Assembly: GCA_021808875.1 (NCBI GenBank)
Contig: JAKBAU010000053.1
Span: 1 to 14,715, forward strand
Reading direction: 5' to 3'
Length of the DNA: 14,715 nt
DNA from: Pseudomonadota bacterium
GTDB lineage: Bacteria; Pseudomonadota; Alphaproteobacteria; Micropepsales; Micropepsaceae
Shown: positions 1 to 7,185 of the stretch, piece by piece
How positions within the stretch are numbered: the stretch's first letter is position 1
Layout of the letters: each line of letters starts with the position of its first letter
Program-made: the position numbers and the translations under genes
Notes under the pieces: model-generated
What the model was told of the DNA's origin: nothing
Seen by the model: only the letters and a program-made list of their open reading frames with translations
Databases searched by the model: none

Positions 1-3
1 AAA

Positions 4-654
4 ATGCGCGTACGCCTTAATGGAGAATTGTTGACCCTTGATCCATCTGGCGCACTATGGTGGGAGGCGCGTCGCACACTCGTGATCGCGGACATTCACT
101 TTGAAAAGGGCAGCTTTTTTGCCAGGCACGGCGTATTTCTTCCGCCATACGACAGTCGAACCATGTTGTTTCGCATCGCCAAGCTTGCACAGAGTTATCG
201 TCCGCAGCGTATCATAGCCTTGGGCGACAGCTTTCACGATGCAGGAGCTGAATTCCGGCTCGAGGCAAGTGAGCAGTCCGATTTGAAAGCGTTGGTCGGC
301 GCGCAGGAGTGGATATGGGTCTGCGGCAATCACGATCCCAATCCTCCGTTATGGCTTGGTGGTCGGCGCGAAAGCGAATTGATCGACGGGAATCTTCATT
401 TTCGGCACGACCCTGGTCTCGTTGCCATGGCTGGTGAGGTCGCGGGGCATCTTCACCCCTGTCACACTTTGCGTCGCCACGGGCGGGTGGTACGACGTCG
501 CTGCTTCGTGTCCGATGGACAGCGTCTTGTTATGCCGGCATTTGGTGCCTATGCAGGGGGACTAGATCTCAAAGATGACGTCTTCCAGCGGCTGTTTTCC
601 GAGCAGCGTCATGTCTTCATGCTTGGTCGTGAACGGGTCTATGCTGTTGGCTAA
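4..654 (+). CDS. pdeM: PdeM, ligase-associated DNA damage response phosphoesterase
   Basis: Calcineurin-type metallophosphoesterase of 216 aa, the usual size for PdeM. The metal-binding motifs appear in order: D30-x-H32 (IADIHFEK), GDSFHD at 74-79 with D75, GNHD at 108-111, and GHLHPC at 148-153. There is no signal peptide or membrane segment, so it should be cytosolic. In the family, pdeM is usually encoded beside an Lhr-like DEXH helicase and an ATP-dependent DNA ligase of a DNA-repair cassette. Those partners would lie left of the window, because the ATG is only four bases from the edge and nothing upstream can be seen. The gene is convergent with the coiled-coil gene on the other strand. 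The family call is firm; the repair role is inherited from the family and not shown by this sequence. Confidence 0.88.
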   Translation: MRVRLNGELLTLDPSGALWWEARRTLVIADIHFEKGSFFARHGVFLPPYDSRTMLFRIAKLAQSYRPQRIIALGDSFHDAGAEFRLEASEQSDLKALVGAQEWIWVCGNHDPNPPLWLGGRRESELIDGNLHFRHDPGLVAMAGEVAGHLHPCHTLRRHGRVVRRRCFVSDGQRLVMPAFGAYAGGLDLKDDVFQRLFSEQRHVFMLGRERVYAVG

Positions 655-933
655 GCGCTGTTGGCGTTTGCGATCCGACGAGATTGCTTTCCATCTCATG
701 TAGGCAGCGAAATGGTGACGAGAACTGACGCATTGGTCATCTGACGAAGGCATTCTCGGCAGGCATTGCCTGCGGCGGGAGTTAATTGTGTTGTCCCAGT
801 GCCGTGCGAGCGAAATTGTCAGGATACTTCGTAGGCGCGGCAGTTCAACAGAGTAGGTCCTGCCGCCCAAAGCCGGGCTCAGGTTCTCAGGCCGTAAGAT
901 AGCTGTAGAGCCGGCACGAGGCGCTGCCGGGGA
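655..933. other. Convergent intergenic region without a gene
   Basis: This spacer lies between the 3' ends of pdeM and the coiled-coil gene. An open frame on the minus strand (870 down to 562) runs into the pdeM 3' end but has no recognisable domain and looks like an antisense shadow. The clearest structures are a 6-bp hairpin GCAGGC-ATT-GCCTGC at 759-773 and the two overlapping hairpins at 911-944, listed separately. None is followed by a T-run, so I cannot call a classical intrinsic terminator for either gene. Confidence 0.5.
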
Positions 934-944
934 CTATGTCCCCG
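911..944. terminator. Overlapping hairpins at the 3' end of the coiled-coil gene
   Basis: Two inverted repeats share bases. CCGGCA (911-916) pairs with TGCCGG (925-930) across an 8-base loop. CGGGGAC (928-934) pairs with GTCCCCG (938-944) across TAT and spans the coiled-coil gene's stop codon (CTA at 934-936 on the plus strand). Because they overlap at 928-930, only one can form fully. There is no T-run on either side, so a termination or mRNA-stabilising role is a guess from position between convergent genes. Confidence 0.3.
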
Positions 945-2418
945 CTGTCGCTGCACGCTGGGTGTTCTGCATCGCGGTTGACGCGACGTATGGCTGGGAT
1001 CGGAGCTGCGATGCAAGAGCGCGGTTATGATAAAGGAAATAGGCGGCCGCCAAAGCGAACAGCAGGACTGTTACGCTGGTGATAGCAACGTTACGCAGAC
1101 GTATCTTGTCGGACGAACCGGTTGGTTCTGAAATCGATGTGCCGCGATGGGCCCTAGCTCTTCGTTCCTTCTTCGTTGGGGTCGGCCGAACGATGGGGCC
1201 AAAGTCGCCGAAGGCGACATTTGGGCGCGCTGACGGTAATGTCGGGGGCGTTGAGGTCGACGGTAGAGCTGCGAGCAGATATGGCTCGGGTTCTGATTGG
1301 TGGAGCGCCTGTGTCAGTGCCGAGAGATTGAATTCAGGATGCTTCTCTTTCGGTGGGTCCGGGATAGCTGTGAGCGATTTAGCCGGGTTGAGCTTTTCGT
1401 GTAGTCGCGCGAGGTCCTCACGAAAGATGGTTTCGGCGCTATCCAGACGGCGGGCCAGACGACTAAGCTCATCAGATAACTTTTGCGCGACCTGGGCGCG
1501 ATCTCCGGAGCGGGACAGCTCCGACATGCGCTTGTCAAGCTGCGCAATTTTTTGATCGACATTCGAACGCGCCATGTGTGTGCCCAGGCCGAGCAAAGCC
1601 TTTTTGAGGCGGGCAAGCTGACCTGCTCGTATGCTTTCGGCCTCGATAATCTTGGTGCCGAGCTCTCGGATGGAATTGCGCAGCCCGGCGGTGGCATCGC
1701 CCAGATTGAGTTTTTCCAGTTGATCGACCCGCCTGCCAAGGCCTGCCAGCTCATCCTTCACTTGAAGTGCCGTGATTTCCATCTCGCAGTTGGTCAATTC
1801 GATTCGGCTCGAAAGCGAATCAACCCGTTGGCTCAAGCCGTTGATGCGTGCGTCGGTCTGTCGTGTAGCCTGGCCGGTCTGCTCGTTGAGTTTGGAGAGA
1901 CCGGCATGGAGCGCAGTGACCGCATCCTTGATTGACTGGTTGGTTGAACCTGGCTGAAGTTTCCTGTGCCGCTCGACAAGCTCTAAAACCTCATTTTGCA
2001 GCGAGGCCAAGGCTTTGACCAAATCTGAATCATTTGGGTCACTCTGTGAGAGGGCGTGCGCAGTTCGCGGGCTTTCAGTTGAAGGCCCACCGCCTGTGCT
2101 GAGATTGTGATGACGAGGCTCATGCCGATCGCGGGGCATCTCTGATGGGAGCGCAGTAGCCTGCTCGCGCTGCTGGAGTGGGGCACTATCGCGCGTCTCC
2201 GCGCCGCCGCCACTGCCTCCATCGGCATTTGCCGCCGGGTTTGGCCTCCAGCTCTCGGGCAGCGCAAGGATGTTTGGCTGGGCAACGCCAGGGGGACGCA
2301 GAATACGCCGTGTCAGCCACTCGCCCACTGGCATGCCCTCACGCCGGGCGGCGGCACGAGCGGCTTCCCGGGCTTCCGGTGGAATGCCACCTACATTCCA
2401 GAGCAGGTCAGGCTGCAT
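934..2418 (-). CDS. Membrane-anchored coiled-coil protein with PodJ-like N-terminal tag
   Basis: A 494-aa protein of unknown function. Residues 5-40 (LLWNVGGIPPEAREAARAAA and the following REGMPVGEWLTRRIL) match from memory the short N-terminal motif of PodJ and related SEL1/peptidoglycan-binding coiled-coil proteins of alphaproteobacteria. Residues 45-130 are low-complexity, rich in Pro, Gly and Ser. About 132-344 is heptad-like and rich in Leu, Arg, Asp and Gln, predicting a long coiled coil. A proline-rich linker and a basic patch (KKERRARAHR) follow, then one transmembrane helix at 443-463 and a tail of about 30 residues. The positive-inside rule puts the coiled coil in the cytoplasm and the tail in the periplasm. 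Unlike PodJ it has no SEL1 repeats or peptidoglycan-binding domain. A polar or division-site scaffold is a reasonable inference. The ATG has only a poor ribosome site (GGGGG about 13 bases upstream, AAGAG 1-2 bases upstream). Confidence 0.7.
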   Translation of the reverse strand: MQPDLLWNVGGIPPEAREAARAAARREGMPVGEWLTRRILRPPGVAQPNILALPESWRPNPAANADGGSGGGAETRDSAPLQQREQATALPSEMPRDRHEPRHHNLSTGGGPSTESPRTAHALSQSDPNDSDLVKALASLQNEVLELVERHRKLQPGSTNQSIKDAVTALHAGLSKLNEQTGQATRQTDARINGLSQRVDSLSSRIELTNCEMEITALQVKDELAGLGRRVDQLEKLNLGDATAGLRNSIRELGTKIIEAESIRAGQLARLKKALLGLGTHMARSNVDQKIAQLDKRMSELSRSGDRAQVAQKLSDELSRLARRLDSAETIFREDLARLHEKLNPAKSLTAIPDPPKEKHPEFNLSALTQALHQSEPEPYLLAALPSTSTPPTLPSARPNVAFGDFGPIVRPTPTKKERRARAHRGTSISEPTGSSDKIRLRNVAITSVTVLLFALAAAYFLYHNRALASQLRSQPYVASTAMQNTQRAATAGT

Positions 2419-2437
2419 GCTCTTTTGCCCCCAGTAT

Positions 2438-2453
2438 CACTCAAAATTGAGTG
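2438..2453. promoter_or_regulatory. Palindromic operator candidate upstream of the coiled-coil gene
   Basis: CACTCAA-AA-TTGAGTG is a perfect 7-bp inverted repeat with a 2-base spacer, 20 bases upstream of the ATG at 2418. It sits between that start and the -10-like hexamer near 2470. Its position and symmetry fit a homodimeric repressor site, but no regulator gene is adjacent and I do not recognise the motif. Confidence 0.35.
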
Positions 2454-2460
2454 TAAGACC

Positions 2461-2476
2461 CTACATGTAGTATAGC
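2461..2476 (-). promoter_or_regulatory. Possible -10 element with CTACATGTAG palindrome
   Basis: On the minus strand the sequence reads TATACT immediately followed by ACATGTAG. The hexamer is a fair -10 match, and the perfect 10-bp palindrome CTACATGTAG (2461-2470) overlaps its downstream end. No good -35 is visible about 17 bases upstream, so the promoter might need an activator or use a non-housekeeping sigma factor. Confidence 0.28.
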
Positions 2477-2974
2477 AAAGCTAAAGCCCCCCGGCCAGCT
2501 TGGGAGCCAAATTGAGCTGTGACTGCTTTGGTAAAACTGTTGCAGAGAGCGCAATTTTGCAGGGGACACGGCGGTGGCGCGCCGGGGAGCAGGCGTTGCC
2601 ATCGAGGGCAAAGGCAGATTTCAGCCGCTCCCACGAGTGTCAGGCTTTGAAGCCGTGCCTGGGCTAGGGGCCATGGGACTGAGGGGGGAGATCAAGCTGC
2701 GCCACGGTATGATGCGGCACCACGTCGGCTGAACCGGCGAGGCGTCTGCTGGTTGATGGATCTGGCGCCAACAGGATGGTAATTCCTCCGCCCCGGTGGC
2801 GCGTCATTTCCTCGTGCTAGAGCCAAATCCGAGTGTATGGCCGGTCTCGGTGAAATCCATCGGTCGTCAGCGGGCCGTATGACCACCGCAGCCATCATGG
2901 TGGGCGGGTCACGGCCCATACCCAGAGATGGAAAGGGGGCCGCTAGCAGGTCACCGTCTTCGCCACCAGAGAGG

Positions 2975-3667
2975 TCAGGGCGTACTATTTTGGGGCGCCC
3001 CCGTCCCCGTAACGCTCTTTTTCGCGCGAACCGATGGCTTGGCCCGCATCGCGACCGTCGGATTAGTATACCATTTTGCGACCCGCGCATGTACGGATTT
3101 GCTCGCATCGGGATGAGGTGGCATTGCATCGGCGAAAAGCTGAGTGACGAACACTTCGTGACCGTTGATGGCAACCCCGACGCCTGTCTGGGTATAGTCC
3201 GAGAATGCGAGGTTGTCGCGGTGGCTTTTGCTCTGCATCCACGTTTTGACGAAACGTCTGGCATAGGTATTGATATTGATGCCCGCAGCCTTGGTGTAAT
3301 ACTGGGCGGCTATGTTTTCTCCAAGAAGACCCTGAAATGACTTGTCGCGCGCCATAATGAGGCGTGCGGTTGTTTCACCATTTGGCGCACGATGGCCGAG
3401 AAAATGTTCACGTGCCATATCTTCGCTGTGAGTGCGGGCAACAGCTGTCAATTCCGGATCAAGTGCCAGTGGCCTGGCTGCCGGATTGGTCTTAAGACGA
3501 TCCCTTTCGACAAGGACAAAAATCCGTCGTTCCATCTCCGCCAATTGTTGGTGAGGATTGCTGGCCAAGGTGCTTTTTGCTGAAAGCTGTCCTTGGTTTG
3601 TACATCCCGCCAACATCAGGGCCCCAATGGTGGTTGCGATCCTGGCGCTGTTCCCTGTCCAGCGCAT
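2975..3667 (-). CDS. CAP/SCP-domain lipoprotein
   Basis: A 230-aa secreted protein of the CAP superfamily (SCP/PR-1 fold). The N-terminus has a basic start, a hydrophobic stretch and a lipobox LMLAGC, so C22 should be lipidated; Thr at +2 does not signal inner-membrane retention. The CAP domain spans about 45-180: a helix with ARTHSEDMA and GH (H80, H92), GENIA (E117), WMQSKSHRDNL (H149) and TGVGVA. These are the usual CAP motifs and cavity residues. The last 40 residues form a basic Lys/Arg/Ser/Thr tail that could bind envelope polymers (inference). The ATG directly abuts the thiolase TAA, implying translation from the same mRNA. Bacterial CAP proteins are poorly characterised, so no enzyme activity is claimed. 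Confidence 0.82.
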   Translation of the reverse strand: MRWTGNSARIATTIGALMLAGCTNQGQLSAKSTLASNPHQQLAEMERRIFVLVERDRLKTNPAARPLALDPELTAVARTHSEDMAREHFLGHRAPNGETTARLIMARDKSFQGLLGENIAAQYYTKAAGININTYARRFVKTWMQSKSHRDNLAFSDYTQTGVGVAINGHEVFVTQLFADAMPPHPDASKSVHARVAKWYTNPTVAMRAKPSVRAKKSVTGTGAPQNSTP

Positions 3668-4873
3668 TTAGGTCAGGATCTCAAACAGGCCTGCCGCACC
3701 CATGCCTCCACCAATACACATGGTAACAACGCCAAACTTGGCGCCACGGCGCCGTCCTTCGATAAGCAGATGCCCGGTCATGCGCGCGCCGCTCATGCCG
3801 TAAGGATGGCCGATCGAGATTGCACCACCATTTACGTTTAGTTTGTCATGGGCGATCCCAAGTCGGTCAGCGCAGTAGAGCACCTGGCTGGCGAACGCCT
3901 CGTTAAGCTCCCAAATGTCGATATCGTCGACTTTAAGTCCATGACGGGAGAGCAGCCGGGGAACGGCAAAAACAGGGCCAATGCCCATCTCGTCAGGTTC
4001 GCACCCCGCCACTGCAAAACCGCGGAAAATTCCCAGCGGTTTAATACCGCGTTCGCGCGCGAGGCTGCCATTCATGACGACACATGCCGATGCACCATCA
4101 GAAAATTGTGAGGCATTTCCCGCGGTAATATATTTTCCTTCCTTTACTTTCGTGCCACCACGGAATACCGGCGCCAGAGATCTCAATCCATCGATCGTGG
4201 TATCTGGGCGGTTGCATTCGTCGCGATCAACCGTTGTCTCAACGATGCTTTCCACTCCAGTACTCTTGTCAACATTCTTCATTTTGGTCTTCAGGGGCAC
4301 GATCTCGTCGTTGAATTTCCCGGCTTGTTGGGCCGCAGCTGTCCGCCGCTGACTTTCAAGGGCGTACTGGTCCTGCCGTTCGCGGTTGACGCTATACCGC
4401 TCAGCTACGATTTCGGCCGTTTCGATCATTGACATCCATAAAGCCGGCTTGATCTCCATCAAGTGTTCTTCGGTAATGTTTTTTGTGTTCATGCCGCCCA
4501 TCTGCACAAGGCTGATGGACTCTACCCCTGATCCTATGGCCACAGGGGTGCTCTCAGTTATGACCTGCTGCGCAGCCATGGCGATTGCCTGCAACCCTGA
4601 AGAACAGAAACGATTGATCGTGGTGCCAGCGGTGGTTACCGGGCAACCCGCCCAGATTGCTGCGTTGCGTGCGACATTCATTCCGGTCGCACCTTCTGGC
4701 TGGGCACAGCCCATGAATACGTCTTCTATTTCGGCTGGATCGAGGCCTGCGCGGGCAACTGCATGTTTGATCGCATGGCCGCCCATGACGGCGCCATGCG
4801 TAATGTTGAAGCCGCCACGAACGGACTTGGCGAGCCCCGTGCGGGCGGTAGAAACGATGACGGCTTCGCGCAT
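3668..4873 (-). CDS. Acetyl-CoA C-acyltransferase (thiolase)
   Basis: A 401-aa thiolase that catalyses CoA-dependent cleavage of 3-ketoacyl-CoA, or the reverse condensation. All active-site motifs are present: nucleophile C90 in NRFCSSG, NEAF at 324-327, H356 in [10 protein letters not shown] and C386 in CIGGGMG. Length is typical. An in-frame ATG exists 32 codons upstream (4969), but I chose 4873 because the family begins at [13 protein letters not shown] and a strong GGAGG (4880-4884) sits 6 bases before it. The sequence looks like the beta-oxidation (FadA-like) branch rather than a PhaA-type biosynthetic enzyme, though I cannot settle this by eye. No hydratase/dehydrogenase (FadB) partner is adjacent. 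The downstream gene, a CAP lipoprotein, is an unexpected partner. Confidence 0.9.
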   Translation of the reverse strand: MREAVIVSTARTGLAKSVRGGFNITHGAVMGGHAIKHAVARAGLDPAEIEDVFMGCAQPEGATGMNVARNAAIWAGCPVTTAGTTINRFCSSGLQAIAMAAQQVITESTPVAIGSGVESISLVQMGGMNTKNITEEHLMEIKPALWMSMIETAEIVAERYSVNRERQDQYALESQRRTAAAQQAGKFNDEIVPLKTKMKNVDKSTGVESIVETTVDRDECNRPDTTIDGLRSLAPVFRGGTKVKEGKYITAGNASQFSDGASACVVMNGSLARERGIKPLGIFRGFAVAGCEPDEMGIGPVFAVPRLLSRHGLKVDDIDIWELNEAFASQVLYCADRLGIAHDKLNVNGGAISIGHPYGMSGARMTGHLLIEGRRRGAKFGVVTMCIGGGMGAAGLFEILT

Positions 4874-4948
4874 GGCTTTCCTCCGGAAGATCGACAAGGG
4901 GGCAGACCTTAAGCTGTGAACCTGCCTTCCGCCAAGCCTGCATGCGGT

Positions 4949-4983
4949 TCGTGCCGTCGAAATCTGCACGACCGGATATTATG
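4949..4983 (-). promoter_or_regulatory. Candidate thiolase promoter with inverted repeat
   Basis: On the minus strand, CATAAT (4978-4983) is a 5/6 match to a -10. Just downstream, covering the expected start point, is the inverted repeat TCGTGC-N11-GCACGA (4949-4954 and 4966-4971). This arrangement would suit a dimeric repressor of the kind that often controls acyl-CoA genes. No convincing -35 is seen, so this is tentative. Confidence 0.27.
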
Positions 4984-5032
4984 TCATGCTCCGACCGCTC
5001 GCGCCTTCCCAGCTTAGGGCGCCAGCGGGGAC

Positions 5033-5653
5033 CTAACGATTATGACCTGTCGCCGATTTGATCGCAGGGACCTGATCGTGGGGCAAATCTCGCTCATGAC
5101 TGACCGGGCGATGCGGAAAACGCAGCGTGAACACGATCACCGCGCCAAGCGCCGCAAGACCAAAGGCAAAGTCACCCGAAATGGAAATATTGGGGTCGCT
5201 GAGCGTGACCGCATCCGCGACACCCATCATCAGCACTGCCAGTGCCCAGGCTGCGGTGATCAGCAGGTGGGAGCGCCACAAGCCGGAAAATTGTCTGCGC
5301 GCGCCCGTCCGGTGATAAGCAAGACTAACGGGCTTGCTGCCGGCAATCGAAAAAAGGGCGAGCCCGAACAAGGTGGCCTCCACTGCCAGGCGAGCTGTTA
5401 TTAGTCGCAAATTGGGCGCTAGGAAGCCTCCGACAAGCGCCAACCCGCCAAAGATAAGAAGGTTTGCCCCATCAAGTAGGCGCAAGCGAGGTGTCTCCAC
5501 GAAATCACGGATGGTAATCACGAAAGCTGCTGTAAATGCCAGCCACAATCCGAGGCTGAGTGACAACAGAGTCACAAGTGAGAAGATGATGAACGGTGCA
5601 AAACCGAACAGCGTGGCCAGCGCGATCCGACGTTCGGCGAAGCGTTCGTCCAT
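5033..5653 (-). CDS. Six-helix integral membrane protein of unknown function
   Basis: A 206-aa hydrophobic protein with about six predicted transmembrane segments: roughly 11-29, 30-48, 63-80, 88-105, 129-149 and 161-179. The N-terminus (MDERFAERR) and the C-terminal tail, with HRP, HERD and PHDQ, are polar and probably cytosolic. The helical pattern recalls the septation-protein-A-like group of small inner-membrane proteins, but I see no diagnostic motif and do not assign it. An in-frame GTG at 5662 is possible. I prefer ATG 5653 because AAGG lies about 9 bases before it, while the GTG directly abuts that site. It follows the secreted TPR-like protein on the same strand, with only a hairpin between them, so the two are likely co-transcribed. 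Confidence 0.65.
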   Translation of the reverse strand: MDERFAERRIALATLFGFAPFIIFSLVTLLSLSLGLWLAFTAAFVITIRDFVETPRLRLLDGANLLIFGGLALVGGFLAPNLRLITARLAVEATLFGLALFSIAGSKPVSLAYHRTGARRQFSGLWRSHLLITAAWALAVLMMGVADAVTLSDPNISISGDFAFGLAALGAVIVFTLRFPHRPVSHERDLPHDQVPAIKSATGHNR

Positions 5654-5673
5654 GCGTGTCACCCTTGGTCAAG

Positions 5674-5702
5674 GCGACCCGGGCGCTTGGCGCCCAGGTC
5701 GC
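5674..5702 (-). terminator. Strong hairpin between TPR-like and membrane-protein genes
   Basis: GCGACC-C-GGGCGC (5674-5686), loop TTG, then GCGCCC-A-GGTCGC (5690-5702): two 6-bp stems with one C/A mismatch. It begins 9 bases after the TPR-like stop and ends about 20 bases before the membrane-protein ATG. There is no T-run in the minus direction, so it is more likely an attenuator, processing site or mRNA stabiliser that sets unequal expression than a full terminator. Confidence 0.5.
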
Positions 5703-5711
5703 TTTGCCGCC

Positions 5712-7007
5712 TCAGTGCTGGGCTGGTTGCGTGGATGACGCAGCGGGTGCGGTGGCCGCAGTGCTTAGCTTCTTGGACTTTATCCAGAGTTCCCAAAGTG
5801 CGGCTGCACGGGCTCGTGCAGGTGCCCCATCGACCTGGGCCAATTCCTGGTCGGCGTCTGCATATTGTCCCTGCGCGGCGAGGGCGATGCCGACAATGAA
5901 ATGGGCTTCGCTCGGATCCTTGACGCCTTTGGCGAGCGCGGCCTTGCCGGCAGTCACGGCATCTGCATAGCGCTGGTAGCCCCAGTAGTCTTCGGCCAGA
6001 GCGAGCTCCTGCTTGCCATCGCGGGCGTGTTGTGCCGAACGGACAATTTGCGGCAGGGAATGCTCGTCTTCGGATTTTTCATGAGCGGCTTTGGCGAGAA
6101 GCGGGGCCACCTTGCCCGTGTCCGTGATTTTATTGGTGGTCAGCCCCTGCTGCAGGTATTGGAGGGCTTCGGCGGGATAACCGCGCTTGTCAGCGATGCG
6201 AGCCGAAATTGTGTAATCATCTGGTGCGGTTACGGCATGGGTGATGTAGCGCAGACGGTACAAATAGAGGGCATCGAGCTCGGTGATGCCGTTAGTGCCA
6301 AGTGCATTGTCAATGAGTTGGCCCCAATCATCTGCAGTCCCGTAGTACAGCGTCAATTTTTCCAACATCTTGAGGGCCCCGGCTTCGTCATTGCTTGACG
6401 CATCGGCGCTCATGATGATCTGCAGTGCAGCCTGCGGGGGAGGCTGCTTGGCGGCCTCTTCTGCGGTGATGGCCTGTTCGGCGGCAGCTTTGGCCTTGGC
6501 CAGATCCTTCTGATTGTAATAGGCAACAGCAAGATTGGTGAGCGAAGTAGCATCCAGCGGCGTCATCTTCTGCAAACGTACCGCGGCGTTGACGACCTGG
6601 GGCCAATGGTGCGCATTGGTGCTCAGAAGCAGGGCATTGCGCAGGCTTTGCTGCTGTTGAACCGGATCGAGGGTCGTGAAGGCCGGAGACGCAACGACCG
6701 CCTCATAGGCGGCAGTCGCCGTCGCGTAATCTTTTTGCTGAACCGCAATAAAGGCCTTAATCTGATTGACTTTCAGCTGATCGAAGGCCGATATTTTAGG
6801 CACACTTTCCGCCTTTTGCAGTGCGGCATGAGCCGCCGCCCAGTCGTTCTTCTGGGCAGCCTTGATCGCTTCATTGAGTGGCTCACCGACCGCGCGGCTG
6901 ACCTGTGGTTCCTTGCCGGCATAGGCGTAGGGAACCGTCGCAATGGCGGTTGCCGATCCGCACAACAGCGCGGCGATGAATGCGGTTCGGAGGAGATGTT
7001 GTTTCAT
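5712..7007 (-). CDS. Secreted TPR-like repeat protein
   Basis: A 431-aa protein with a clear signal peptide: MKQHLLR, a hydrophobic core and a probable cleavage after AYA near residue 30. The mature part is almost wholly alpha-helical, with TPR-like units, for example around AVGEPLNEAIKAAQKNDWAA, LTNLAVAYYNQKDLAKAKAA, GYPAEALQYLQQG and AHFIVGIALAAQGQYADADQ. It ends in a low-complexity Ala/Ser/Thr tail. TPR solenoids act as protein-protein scaffolds; the partner is unknown. An extended start at 7082 is possible, but I chose 7007 because AGAGGA (7014-7019) sits 6 bases upstream and the signal peptide begins there. It is divergent from the thioesterase operon and lies upstream of a six-helix membrane protein, which may be its partner. 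Confidence 0.75.
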   Translation of the reverse strand: MKQHLLRTAFIAALLCGSATAIATVPYAYAGKEPQVSRAVGEPLNEAIKAAQKNDWAAAHAALQKAESVPKISAFDQLKVNQIKAFIAVQQKDYATATAAYEAVVASPAFTTLDPVQQQQSLRNALLLSTNAHHWPQVVNAAVRLQKMTPLDATSLTNLAVAYYNQKDLAKAKAAAEQAITAEEAAKQPPPQAALQIIMSADASSNDEAGALKMLEKLTLYYGTADDWGQLIDNALGTNGITELDALYLYRLRYITHAVTAPDDYTISARIADKRGYPAEALQYLQQGLTTNKITDTGKVAPLLAKAAHEKSEDEHSLPQIVRSAQHARDGKQELALAEDYWGYQRYADAVTAGKAALAKGVKDPSEAHFIVGIALAAQGQYADADQELAQVDGAPARARAAALWELWIKSKKLSTAATAPAASSTQPAQH

Positions 7008-7105
7008 GGGTATTCCTCTTCTTGTCGCGCCGGCTGTGCCGGCTGCGCATGCGAAACTATCCGGCCCGGCGAATGTGGCCAATGCGAGGCAGATATATCA
7101 TGCCC

Positions 7106-7140
7106 CAGGCCGCCCTTGGGGCCCTCCGTTGCGCGGCCTG
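7106..7140. promoter_or_regulatory. 8-bp GC inverted repeat in the divergent promoter region
   Basis: CAGGCCGC (7106-7113) and GCGGCCTG (7133-7140) are perfect inverted copies separated by 19 bases, in the 178-base region between the divergent TPR-like and thioesterase genes. There is no T-run on either side. A CTGACA (7138-7143) overlaps the right arm and could serve as a -35 for the plus-strand operon, but no good -10 follows. It could be an operator, a leader hairpin or chance. Confidence 0.35.
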
Positions 7141-7185
7141 ACAAAACCGCCTATCAGGCTCTGAGCAGAAATTCCAGTTGCCGGC

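Larger units (their letters stand above)
2419..2974. other. Intergenic region, 556 bases, no convincing gene
   Basis: This region lies between the start of the coiled-coil gene and the end of the CAP lipoprotein gene. Open frames cross it on both strands (minus 3264-2692, plus 2837-3340), but they overlap the CAP gene out of frame, show no domain and have shadow-like composition. The left 60 bases hold the coiled-coil gene's likely promoter and two palindromes. Further right are small hairpins: CAGGC/GCCTG at 2641-2661, and a nested one with GCGCCA/TGGCGC at 2765-2770 and 2797-2802 enclosing AGGA/TCCT. None has a terminator T-run, and I recognise no riboswitch or RNA gene. Confidence 0.45.

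Noticed and set aside
562..870. 102-aa open frame on the minus strand
   Set aside because: It overlaps the end of pdeM antisense, has no domain or coherent composition, and reads as a shadow.
2692..3264. 190-aa minus frame and 167-aa plus frame (2837-3340) over the CAP gene
   Set aside because: Both overlap the CAP gene, whose motifs and lipobox are clear. Their Arg/Pro/Ser-rich translations look like out-of-frame reading.
4874..4969. Longer thiolase start giving 32 extra residues
   Set aside because: The extension is not family-like, and a strong GGAGG stands before the internal ATG at 4873.
7029..7046. Tandem GCCGGCTG repeat (two copies)
   Set aside because: Only two short copies in GC-rich DNA; likely chance.
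7008..7082. Longer start for the TPR-like protein
   Set aside because: It would bury the signal peptide behind 25 residues, while AGAGGA correctly precedes ATG 7007.
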